Positions 47,065-56,905 of a stretch of 64,000 nt of DNA are shown one piece after another; within the stretch, counting starts at the first letter, position 1, and every line of letters starts with the position of its first letter. The notes under the pieces are model-generated. The model saw only the letters and a list, made by a program, of their open reading frames with translations, ran no database searches and had not been told where the DNA came from. Position numbers and translations under genes: made by a program. The stretch lies in the NCBI GenBank assembly GCA_944548615.1, contig OX155980.1, positions 63,946,665 to 64,010,664 on the forward strand. The letters are read 5' to 3'. The DNA is from Micropterix aruncella (Eukaryota; Arthropoda; Insecta; Lepidoptera; Micropterigidae).

Positions 47065-47719
47065 GTTGTCAACTACAACGGGCGAACCCGTCACCTCAGG
47101 AAGTTTTAACTAAATGATCATTCTATATCCCGTGAAGTGTACGCAGAAGACCTAGGACAAAACAGTCCACCGTCAAGCTCCGCCACATGCCCGTAAGAGG
47201 CCAACGCCGCGAGATATCCGCGAGATAACCAGGATGTTACCCAGCGGGCTTACACTTACGCCCTTACTTCCAGTTGCGACCAGATTACTCCAGTCACTCG
47301 AGTTCGAGGTCGCTTGCGCGGTCCTTTCCCTTACGAACCGGTGAAACGGTGTAAACCGAATCTATCGCGGACCACGGCATCCTTTGCCCGGATGTTCATC
47401 CGGAATCGGGTAGCCGATGGTCGTTTCAAGAGCAGTCGCCGTAAGGTCAGCAACCACCAATAGGAAACAGTACTGCTTCCATACTCCTCCGATTGTTAGT
47501 CAGAATTCACAATCGATTGGCACACGCCGCACGGTGCGCAGACCGCCCAGGAGCGCCAGAAGATTGACACCTAGGGGAAACTAGCCCTAAGGCCAGAGTC
47601 CTACCCGGGCTCGCGTTTCATCCGTGGAGGCCGCCGGATGGGTGTTGACCCGCGAGTGTGACCAACCCTGAACAAAATGGGTCTTCGTGGCGAATTCAGT
47701 AAGGGCCCATTAGCTCCCT
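47065..47719 (-). mobile_element. family M element, copy 5 (655 bp)
   Basis: Minus orientation. Target duplication GTACTTATTGTCCAACTAAA at 47045-47064 and its near copy at 47720-47740 (one substitution and one extra base): the longest of the M duplications. More small deletions than copies 1-3. Ends GTTGTCAACTACAACGGGCG and GGGCCCATTAGCTCCCT. Confidence 0.9.
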
Positions 47720-47740
47720 GTACTTATCGTCCAAACTAAA

Positions 47741-48170
47741 AAGGTCCCACCGCATAATTACCTGGCTATTATCCCGAGTCACAAGACTATTATACAAAGG
47801 CAGATTTAAATATGCAGCGGCAGCAGTAGAATAGTATAGCTAGACAGATATGTGAGATCCGAATCCATCGGAACATTTGGCCCCTTAATTTTAAATTTCC
47901 TTTTCAGGTACGTTCTGCTGACCAAACTATGTAATAATTACTGATGAACTATATTTATATACTCTGGCCCGCAAAAAAATCGCATGGAAGGGTCTTGAAA
48001 ATCAGTATACATTAGCGAGGACATCCCTTATCGACTATTAAAAAACACTGATATATTCCTTGCCTGCACTTGCCATTGTTGTATCTGAAACTTCGGTTGT
48101 AACCAACAATGTCCAAGTTATGTATCTATATAACGTTTTCGATGAAAGTCAATAAAATAGATCTATTTAT
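47741..48170. other. no recognisable feature
   Basis: No clear continuation of the reverse transcriptase scrap is seen after the M insertion; no other signal. Confidence 0.35.
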
Positions 48171-48770
48171 TTATTAAGCTACTGCATAGCTTTTATCGCG
48201 GGCCTAGACCAGCGCGGCGACCGAATGAAGAAATTTCTTAACGAAAAGTAATGATTTTAAACTGATAATTACCGTCTAAACGAGTACTGCTTACGATTCG
48301 AAAAAAATATATGTTAAACTAGAACATTTTCCTAATATTCTTAGCTTTGAATATTTTAGATTTTGTTTATATTACATAGTGTAATTAATTTGTGAAATTA
48401 GGTCTAACCGAACACAAAAACGACTACTACGCAAATACTATCTGAGGTATTATTATGAAACCTGCACCATTTTAAAGATAATTTAATTATCTATATTTTT
48501 ATCTACGATTTTTTCCAATAATCCTGTGATTTTTCTTTATCGAATAAAAAATTCGTGAGCGGCGCTCTATCGGAAGACGTTTAAATAATTCCGAATCATT
48601 TGCTTTTGCAGCCGCAAATGATTCAGAATTATGTCAACGTTTTCCGATAGAGCGCAGTTATCTGATATCAGAAAAAATAAAATAAATAAATAATTATAAT
48701 TGCATAAGTTGTTAAAAATGCTATGCAATAGCTTTACCGCGGCAGTCCCCGAGTGCCACACGTATTTTTT
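48171..48770 (-). mobile_element. family P element, copy 4 (hairpin intact)
   Basis: Begins TTAAGCTACTGCATAGCTTT, ends CCGAGTGCCACACGTATTTT. Intact central palindrome near 48567-48655 with a shortened loop (TTTGCTTTTGCAGCCGCAAA). Directly followed by copy 5 in the same orientation. Confidence 0.92.
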
Positions 48771-48773
48771 TTA

Positions 48774-49388
48774 TTTTTAAGCTATTGCATAGCTTTTATC
48801 GCGGGCCTAGGCCAGCGCGGCGACCGAATGAAGAAATTTCTTAACGAAAATTAATTATTTTAAACTGATAATTACGTCTAAACGAGTACTGCTTACGATT
48901 GGAAAAAAATATATGTTAAACAAGAACATTTTCCTAATATTCTTAGCTTTGAATATTTAAAATTTTGTTTATATTACATAGTGTAATTAATTTGTGAAAT
49001 TAGGTCTAACCGAACACAAAAACGACTACTACGGAAATACTATCTGGTGTATTATTATAAAACCTGCACCATTTTAAAGATAATTTAATTATCCATCTTT
49101 TTATCTACGATTTTTTTCGAAAAATCCGTTTTTTATGCTTTATCGAATAAAAAATTCGTGCGCGGCGCTCTATCGGAAGACGTTTAAATTATTCCGAATC
49201 ATTTGCTACCGCATGCAGCCGCAAATGATTCGGAATAATTTCAACGTTTTCCGATAGAGCGCAGTTATCTGATATCAGAAAAAAAATAAATAAAATAAAT
49301 TTATAATTTTAATTGCATAAGTTTTTAAAAATGCTATGCAATAGCTTTACCGCGGCAGTCCCCGAGTGCCACACGTATTTTTTTTTTA
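48774..49388 (-). mobile_element. family P element, copy 5 (hairpin intact)
   Basis: Begins TTTTTAAGCTATTGCATAGC immediately after copy 4, ends CCACACGTATTTTTTTTTATT. Intact palindrome near 49165-49262 (loop TACCGCATGCAGC). Very similar to copy 3 (both share AAAAATCCGTTTTTTATGC), more so than to its neighbour copy 4, so the pair looks like two insertions at one T-rich site rather than a duplication of one. Confidence 0.92.
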
Positions 49389-49800
49389 TTTATTTGTTAC
49401 AACTTGGTAGAGAGTTAACAATGAGATCGTACAGATATGATTTGTAACTATTTATATAAGCAATAAGAAAATGAACACTACCCATACGATCATTCTAGAC
49501 GAATGCCCAACTAGACCGAACAGCCTGTATCTGGGCATACGAAAGTATATAGCCTTTGTTTTTGAGTAGTCGTGACGTTTGAGTAATACTGACTAATAGA
49601 CTACTTTCAATACTAACACTAAGATAATGGCATAAAATAGTACACATGATAAAATAGTACACATGATAATGGCATAAAATAGTACAAATATATATGATAA
49701 AGAGTTAGTTACATACATATATACACATATACACATACAGACATACATACATACATATATAATAACACACACACATACATGTACATGCACACATATTTTA
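49389..49800. repeat. microsatellite-rich interval
   Basis: A repeated phrase, GATAATGGCATAAAATAGTA, occurs at about 49623-49642 and 49665-49684. A (CATA)n/(CA)n tract runs 49702-49795. The ORF 49593-49790 is a translation of this tract. It probably includes the 3' UTR of the minus-strand LINE at 49801-51458. Confidence 0.6.
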
Positions 49801-51458
49801 AATTATTGTATGAAGCAATTCTTTTTCAGTCTTTGTACGACCTACTTCGTAAAGGAGCCATTTTTTTACTTTTATCTTAAATTGGTGTACATTTTGAACA
49901 TTTTTTACTGACTCTTCTAAAGTATTAAAAAATACGTGTGGCACTCGGGGACTGCCGCGGTAAAGCTATTGCATAGCATTTTTAACAAATTAGGTATGCA
50001 ATTATAATTATTTATTTATTTTATTTTTTTCTGATATCAGATAACTGCGCTATCGGAAAACGTTGAAATTATTCCGAATCATTTGCGGCTGCGGATAGAG
50101 CGCCGCGCACGAATTTTTTATTCGATAAAGCAACAAACCGGATTATTCGAAAAAATTCGTAGATAAAAAGATAGATAATTAAATTATCTTTAAAATGGTG
50201 CAGGTTTCATAATAATACGCCCGATAGTATTTGCGTAGTAGTCGTTTTTGTTTTCGGTTAGACCTAATTTCACAAATTAATTACACTATGTAATATAAAC
50301 AAAATCTAAAATATTCAAAGCTAAGAATATTAGAAAAATGTTCTTGTTTAACATATATTTTTTTTCGAATCGTAAGCAGTACTCGTTTAGACGTAATTAT
50401 CAGTTTAAAATCATTTATATTCGTTAAGAAATTTCTTCATTCGGTCGCCGCGCTGGCCTAGGCCCGCGATAAAAGCTATGCAATAGCTTAAAAATTTTGG
50501 GGCAACGAAATACAACTGTCTTGGCAAAGGTTTTATGTACGTGAGAAATTACATAGTTCGTCCCTTCAGCCATTCTAGTTGGTCTTTGCTGCTGGCTTCG
50601 GGAACGTTTCTATAAAGTCTTGTAAAAATGTATTAGGCATTGTTTCACGAACAACTGACGAATATCCAAAACACTTGCTTCGCTGAACAGCAGGTCAGAG
50701 TCATGGCGGGGATGTTTTCTGTAAGTAACCCGCAAAAATAATTTCTGGGCTTTATTAACCAGTGGTTCAAGTACTTGTTTCGTACAGGCTCCCCAAGCAA
50801 TGACACCGTGCATCCATAAGCTTTGGCAAAGCGCCATGTACACAATTTTTAACGTCGGTTTTGCCAGAATATTACGTAGCTCACGAAAGACGTATACTAA
50901 CTTTCGAGTGCGTGATGTAAGTTTATTTAGTTGGTTCTTCCAGGTTAACTTGGAATCATGGTCAAACCAAGATACCTAATCTCGCCTTCTTTATGAACGA
51001 TCGGGCAGGCGCAGTTGGGTGGCTTAGGGGAGTTGGTAGAGTGAACCTTTAGTTGGAGTTCGCTTGTTGTAACGTCTGATCGCAATCCAAATGTGGCCAT
51101 TTTAGTCTTTAAAGCATTCAGCGTCAGCACGTGTCTATCTAGCCAACCTTTGACAATGTCTAGATTCATCTGCGATTTTTCGAAAGCTTCTTTCCATGAA
51201 TTGGCTACCGTCAGCAGGACAGTGTCATCTGCAAAAGAGACGATCCGTGTGTTGTCCCCGAGTGGCAGGTCACAAATTTCGTTGACGTACAATAGGAAGA
51301 GGACCGGGCCGAGGACACTGCCTTGGGGAACGCCATATCGGACTTTTGCATTATCGCTTTCGATTCCATCGATTACCGTGATCTGCGATTTGTCCTCTAG
51401 GTAATTTTTGAACCACTGATTCTTCTTGCCAGTTATGCCGTAACTCAATAGTTTACGT
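49801..51458 (-). pseudogene. LINE reverse transcriptase split by family P copy 6
   Basis: Jockey/CR1-type reverse transcriptase. Frame 50945-51448 on the minus strand carries VRYGVPQGSVLGPVLFLLYV (51340-51280) and RIVSFADDTVLLTVANSW with the catalytic F-A-D-D (51246-51195), then HVLTLNALKTKMATFGL and GEIRYLGLTM. A frameshift near 50957 leads to LTWKNQLNKLTSRTRKLVYV, then MYMALCQSLWMHGVIAWGAC (50843-50785) and VLDIRQLFVKQCLIHFYKTL. After a stop it reaches V-F-R-C-P-K-I-F at 50496, where the family P element begins. It resumes at 49923 with NTLEESVKNVQNVHQFKIKV then KKWLLYEVG to a stop near 49800. 5'-truncated near 51458. Confidence 0.92.
49924..50495 (+). mobile_element. family P element, copy 6 (hairpin collapsed), inside a LINE
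   Basis: Plus orientation, TTAAAAAATACGTGTGGCAC to GCTATGCAATAGCTTAAAAA. It interrupts the minus-strand LINE between P-K-I-F and N-T-L-E. The interrupted strand reads ATTTTTAA before and TTTTTTAATACTT after, so the duplicated target is TTTTTAA (or TTAA with T-rich ends). The palindrome is half lost: ATTCCGAATCATTTGCGGCT runs straight into GCGGATAGAGCGCC. Confidence 0.93.
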
Positions 51459-51789
51459 TGTAATATACGATATACAACGTGTACGACAAATTAAATACAT
51501 TATATAATATAATGTATACGATAAATTAAATACATTAAAGAATAAATCTAAAGGTCCTTCTGTGCCTTGCTGTCGCCTGTCTCTATTTTGATGAAATTTT
51601 CTGCTGATTTTAATTTAATTTAATTAAAAGAGGCCATTTATGAGGAAATCATTTTAGCGATATTTGCAAATAGAGACCTTTATGACGATAGAGGCAAACA
51701 TTCGAACAACATAATTTTTAAACCTAATTGAACATCTTTATTACATGTACATTAAACATGTTTTTATGACTTTTACGAATTTCTTGAAG
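51459..51789. other. no recognisable feature
   Basis: AT-rich. Short repeated phrase AATAAATTAAATACATTA-like at about 51489-51505 and 51519-51537. Confidence 0.35.
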
Positions 51790-52380
51790 GTTGTCCATCC
51801 ACCGCTGTCAACAACCAAATTATCGATACTGTGCGACGTTTGATCGAAACAGGCCGGCATGATACCTACCATGAGATTGAGGCATCCACTCAGGCATAAG
51901 CATGAATCCGGTACTATCAATACTATACAAACATTTGAATGAAGCTGTGCTCGGGGTGGATCTTACACAATCTGAATGAGGCTCAAATAACAGGACGCGT
52001 CACTTGGTTCATTGCCATGCTAACTAGATTCAAACGAAAGTCGACAAATTTGGTGTCGAACATAGTAACAGGGGATGAAACAATGGTTTACAGCATTTAA
52101 CCTTTTGGCTGTTTCAAGATAAGAAAAACCTAAACGAGTTGGTGTACTTAAAAAGTGCCAAGAAAACGGTTGATCGTTTCTTTAGGAAAACTGTACACGT
52201 GGCTACTCTTGCTTTTGGAGAAACATCGTACCCCCACAGTACTGTTATCTGGATGCCGATTATTACACGACAATTTTTTTTCGGAATTTCTTGGCGAAAT
52301 CCGTGAAAGCAACCATAAACGTTGCATCATCTCGCACCATGAATATGCTTTGTCTATCTGGGCTCCACGAGATGCAACGA
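51790..52380 (+). pseudogene. mariner transposase remnant
   Basis: The plus strand reads IIDTVRRLIETGRHDTYHEI (51815-51874), CSRWILHNLNEAQITGRVTW-like text in changing frames (51950-52010), NLVSNIVTGDETMVYS with the first catalytic Asp (52047-52094), VPRKRLIVSLGKLYTWLLLL (52156-52215), FSEFLGEIRESNHKRCIISH (52280-52340). The normal H-H-D-N-A block reads H-H-E-Y-A, so the second catalytic Asp is replaced by Glu. The third Asp region is absent. Stops and frameshifts throughout. Different subfamily from the cecropia-like copy at 26030-26780 (G-D-E rather than C-D-E at the first Asp). Confidence 0.88.
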
Positions 52381-52950
52381 CGGAAACTGCGAAAAGGAGG
52401 TCTCACGCAGAAGCCAGATGGCAAGATTAGCCATGAGCATGCTAGAAAGGCTGTGGAAGAATCGGGGTATAAGTAAACGGACTAATGTCAGGCTGAATCG
52501 AGCTCTGGTTTTCTCGATCTTTCTCTATCTTTCTCTATCTTTCTCTATGCATCGGAGACATGGACCCTGAAGGCTCGGATACGCATCAAAATCGATGAAC
52601 TGGAGATGTGGTGTTAGCGTAAAATGCTAGGAATCCCATGGACAGCACACGGTACCAACAAATATGTCCTGGAGGAACTCGGCATCCAAGTGAGGCTCTC
52701 CACCGTATGCCATGAGAAGGGTCCTGCAGTTGTTCGGTCATGTTGCCAGGTGAAACTCAGAGAATCTGGAGAAAATGCTTTCCGGGGGTCTAGTGGAGGG
52801 AAGAAGAAGCAGAGGCAGATCACCGGCCAGATGGACAAAATGGTCAATACAATTTACGATCCGCCATGCAGAAGACAGGTCGAAGTGGAGGAGCCTCGTA
52901 GGTATACTGTTGTCTAGTGCCCACGATCCACGATGAGGGAAGGACGAAGA
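52381..52950 (+). pseudogene. RTE-type LINE C-terminal remnant
   Basis: The plus strand shows RRLTQKPDGKISHEH-like text, then MLERLWKNRGISKRTNVRLN (52437-52496), RALVFSIFLY, KCLGIPWTAHGTNKYVLEEL (52621-52680) and GIQVRLSTVCHEKG. This matches the end of RTE-type proteins, where the sequence is I-P-W-T-A-x-R-T-N-x-S-I-L-x-E-L. A threefold TCTTTCTCTA repeat at 52518-52547 has expanded within the L-F-x-Y-A-S-E-T-W block. Not the same copy or subfamily as 29741-31430. Frame is broken. Confidence 0.82.
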
Positions 52951-53286
52951 AGAAGAATACTATTTCCATTATTGACAAAGGACGTTTTTGATCTTATATA
53001 GACATCGGACACATGATTTAATATGATTTCCAACTTCCAACAAAACAAAGTTTTCTAATGAATGCTCCCCAAGAGTCGGTACGTTTGATTGATTAAAAAA
53101 TCGATTCTGTCACCTGAAAAAAAATAGTGAGGTGTCATAGAAGGATTTTTTTGGACAGTGTGGTGTCTCTTTGGGGAAGAGATTGACCCGATTAAAAGCA
53201 ATAGTCGAAGACGAGTGCAAATAGCCAGAATGAAATTTATTAAACAGGTTCGATTCAATCGTTTAAGTAAATAAACTAACCTTTAT

Positions 53287-53445
53287 AAATCCAATATTTC
53301 GAGACTGAAACATGACTAGTGCGCCCTCTGGTGGACCGATTTCAACCATAATATTTTCAACTCATTCCATGACCAAATGATGCCAGCAAGCTCAATCGGT
53401 TTAAGCGTTTGGGTTCTATCTTGAAGGAATACATACAGACCCACA
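53287..53445 (+). repeat. dispersed repeat shared with 15.78-15.95 kb
   Basis: Shares TCCAATATTTCGAG, CTAGTGCGCCCTCTGGTGGA, CCGATTTCAACC and TTTAAGCGTTTGGGT with 15776-15945. After about 53430 the two differ. Family not identified. Confidence 0.6.
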
Positions 53446-54516
53446 GAAACACAGACACATAGAGAAATTTCCATCTGGAAATCGACCTAATCGTCTCAGG
53501 GGGACTCTAAATGGATATGTCCGTCTTCGTCTCGAATTAAAAATTATCGCGTTCATAATACATTCCCTCCTCGTTGGTTGATGGGCCAGAAAGTATAAAT
53601 AAAATTCAAGTGAAATAAATTAAATATACCTCCGTGAAGCCGGTCGTTGGGCTTCACGTTAATACAATTTAATACATTATGCGCAACGCAGGAAGGGTTT
53701 CACCGCAGCCTATTTTTAATAACTTAGCTACCTTAACCGGCCGCAGCGCCGCGCCGAGCCGACCGGCACAGGGTGGCTTAGAGTTTCCGTCCCCTGAGCA
53801 TGGTCTTAATATAATTAAATGTTATAAACTCATGCTTGGGGCACAGTACCCACCTTGATAAAATATAAAACGGATATTTTTAATGTAACTAGTGCAATTT
53901 AAGAACGGTCGTCTCAAACAATTTTCATTCAAATTTCAATGTAAGTTATTTGATATCCCAAACGAACATACTCTTTTACATATTTTTGAGTTTATAGGAT
54001 TGAGTTATCAGGTTTATATTATAAATTGAGCCGTTTGAATATTCCACAATTCTAAAACATGGTCAGAAACCTAAAGTAAAGGACTGGCTAGATCTTAAGT
54101 TATTAAATGTGATTATCTTTAAAACTAAGTTTATAACATTCCAGGTCCATGTCGCCGTAGCAGGATGACATCAGAAAATTATATTCAGTTTGTATATTGC
54201 ACTCATGCGCCGAAGTACAGTAAATCTTAGTACTAGATACGTAGAATGATCGGACACACTCGCTGCTTGCCATACCTCGTCACTCCAATAAGAGCTAAGT
54301 AGGTTCGAGCAGACATCCACTAAGTCTAGCTATAATTACTTCAGCGGCTATTTGTCACCAGTAGTGTTAATAGATACGATTTTGTAAACCTAGATAGATA
54401 CGATTTTGTAAACCTAGGTAGTATCAACGTATTATTTTAAATTTCTTCCGTTCTGTTTCGATGATATATTGGTAAAGCTGTTGTAATACAATATAAAAGA
54501 GGGTAAGTTTAATATG
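53446..54516. other. no recognisable gene; small CpG block and a tandem duplication
   Basis: 53735-53775 is CpG-rich (CCGGCCGCAGCGCCGCGCC). A 27-bp phrase, AGATACGATTTTGTAAACCT, is duplicated at 54372-54391 and 54396-54415. Nothing else supported. Confidence 0.4.
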
Positions 54517-54612
54517 TAACGCCCTTAGCCACGTAGAAACATTTGCTCAAGTCTGGCGTTCTCAGTACTTGGATGGGTGACCACCTTAGTGCTTCCTTGC
54601 GATGTTATAAAA
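54517..54612 (+). repeat. 5S rRNA-like sequence (pseudogene or SINE head)
   Basis: The strongest part is CAGTACTTGGATGGGTGACC (54562-54582), identical to the internal promoter C-box region of arthropod 5S rRNA genes apart from neighbouring changes. Upstream, TAACGCCCTTAGCCACGTAG (54517-54536) lines up with the 5S start region (AACGxCCATACCACG), with about 25 bases of the normal middle missing, and CCTTGCGATGTTAT lies where the end should be. It is therefore a degraded or chimeric 5S copy, not a working gene. Whether it is a single retroposed pseudogene or the head of a 5S-derived SINE cannot be told from one copy. Confidence 0.68.
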
Positions 54613-54879
54613 GCCAGCCGCCTGTATGATAGTTGTCGTTAGACATTAGGGTGGGCCGTTACCGTAATGAGTAAAAAAAATATGATTCTATGTTGAACCA
54701 TATTATTTCTTTTGTTTAGGGATATGCATAGACAAAACAAGCAATGTTTTATTAAACCAATTTATTCAGTATAGTTTTTTTATGTCATTGTATTAGTTTA
54801 AACGACAAAAAATGTATGGTTAGGGTTTAAAGGTTAAATTCACATTTTACCGTATGTGATAAAAATCTGCGAAGCGCGA

Positions 54880-55235
54880 TTCTCGATGCATTTGCGAGTG
54901 GTTTAATTTAGCTATTTTTCGTGCCCGAGATCCGCAAATATTAGCACTCCCTGCGTGTTTCTCATTCGCGCGCGCGGCGATCGGGGTGAAGCGGATAGCG
55001 GATGGCGGATAGCGGATGTCGGATAGCGGACGGCCATCCGCCCCGGACGTTCCGCATCCAGCGCGGCGGCCCTCTTCCGTTTCGCTTCCCGCAAAGCCCG
55101 CCTTTCGCATTATTTTAAATGAAAAACAGCCAAGGGGAATTATTAATTGTCCAATTTCGGTTTGGTCCTTTTCGAAGCGGCCGACCCCAGAGCGATGTAA
55201 TTTTTCATTTCCGAGGCGCTTTTGTGGGATATGAT
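54880..55235. promoter_or_regulatory. CpG-rich block with GCGGATA minisatellite
   Basis: GC-rich region holding a short tandem array of GCGGATA/GCGGATG units at 54990-55031. ORFs 54847-55110 and 55016-55234 are on opposite strands and driven by composition. Possible host regulatory or 5' exon sequence; unproven. Confidence 0.3.
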
Positions 55236-56640
55236 TAAGGGAATAGCGAATGATGAAATGGAACGTTAAACATTTATATACGGGAAAAGCCTGCAGGTGT
55301 TTACATTCGCTGGCATTTTCCCTGGATGTTTGACCTATCTATCGGATCTCTCTAGCCATGTACAGTGCTCAATTTAAACCTCGCTTATCCTAGTCCCTGC
55401 CTATCCAGTAAATTCCGCGTCATTTTGGATTGCCCAAAACACATTTTTATTTTATTTTGTTATGTTTTATTTTACTTTATTTTATTTTAATTCCCTTTAA
55501 TTAAAAGCAATTCACAAAAATATTACAAATTACAATTGAGAAATATCAAATAAAATCATATAACTAAATGGATTATTACACAGCAAGAAATTAAACTCAA
55601 TTATTAATTGATGGTCTCTGTCATATGTCGTCCAACTAAGCAGAGCTTGTGCATGGGAGAATATTCCATAAACATAGGGTCGTTGATACATACATAATAC
55701 ATCAAAATACATTAAAAAATGAGAAAAGTAACATAAATATAAACATAATACATTAAAAAATGAGAAAAGTAAATGAAAAAATCGAAATGGCTACGTGCCA
55801 TTTTTATTTAATAAACTGCCAAAAGTTTAAAAAAAAGAGTAGGTTCAGACGTGAAAAATTAAAATCACAAATAAAAAGCCTTAATAATTTTAACTAAATT
55901 TAAGAGTAGGTATAAGTAGTCCTAGTTAAGATGATCGAAAGAAACGATAATCTGTCAGATACAACGTAATCTCATTTAATATTAGTTGAACCATCTGACT
56001 GGGTTTGTAAAAGTTGAACTGAATTATCTGAACCCATTACCCGAATATGTCGCCGAAAATCACTTTCCTACTATATTCAAATACAAACAATTTCCGCAAA
56101 GATTTATTTAAGTCAATTGCATTAAAACAGGTTCAGATAATCGATGGCAATGTACATATAAACAGATATATGGCAAATGTCATCAATAAGGTTTTATTTG
56201 TACGTATTCATTACGGAATACTAATTTAGCTTCAAGAAAATGCAACAAACTGGAAGGAAATAAAAACATTAGCTGCATCGATTGGTGATATTGTCCTAAT
56301 AATAACCTGCCTATAGATTATATATTTCTACATTCGAGAGTTAATTTATGTATATCTTTGACAGTTGCGTTACAAAAATTCAGTATGTACAATCATTCAT
56401 GTGCATTTTGTAACTACAACGAATGATGGATAATCAAATGCCAAAATATAGCTACGAATTGTATTATTATTATATCATAAAGAATTAGAGGGATAGGTTA
56501 ATCATTGCCAAAACATAAAGCCTATAATATCGCATCCCCTTTCCGACGACGCTGTTCAGATACAATTCAGACGATTCAGCTTACATTAATAACGAAATGT
56601 GTCGTACGTCAAGTTTTGTCTCGCTCAACAGGTTTGAGCC
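55236..56640. other. no recognisable gene
   Basis: TTTTATTTTA-rich run at 55446-55490 and a tandemly repeated ACATTAAAAAATGAGAAAAG at about 55709-55728 and 55749-55768. ORFs 55530-55712 and 56047-56229 not recognised. Confidence 0.4.
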
Positions 56641-56905
56641 TTTCGAACATCGATATATGATCTCCTAGATGGGCCTTTCGCGCTCGAAAATGACCACTTC
56701 AAAACCACTACCAAAATCCGGCCAGTAGTAGTTTGGTTGCAGTCCGCTTGCAGACAGTCGACCGTTTCCTGTGAGAGCTGCCGCGAAGAATATTGGCGCG
56801 CTATTCTCTCGCATACCGTTCAATTTATTGCTCTCTTTGTCACATGATTTACGAGCAAAGGGTATGTCGAGCCAACTTATTTGTATCTGAGGGCATATCT
56901 AGCTA
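56641..56905 (-). repeat. MITE-like repeat, copy 2 (inverse of 25.5 kb)
   Basis: Reverse complement of the repeat at 25525-25790 along its full length, including GCGCGCTATTCTCTCGCA and GTCACATGATTTACGAGC. Flanking words differ, so it is an interspersed copy rather than part of one large inverted duplication. Confidence 0.7.

Noticed and set aside
48567..48761. ORF inside family P copy 4
   Set aside because: Same repeat sequence as above, disrupted in other copies.
49593..49790. Cys/Val/Met-rich ORF
   Set aside because: Translation of a CATA/CA microsatellite.
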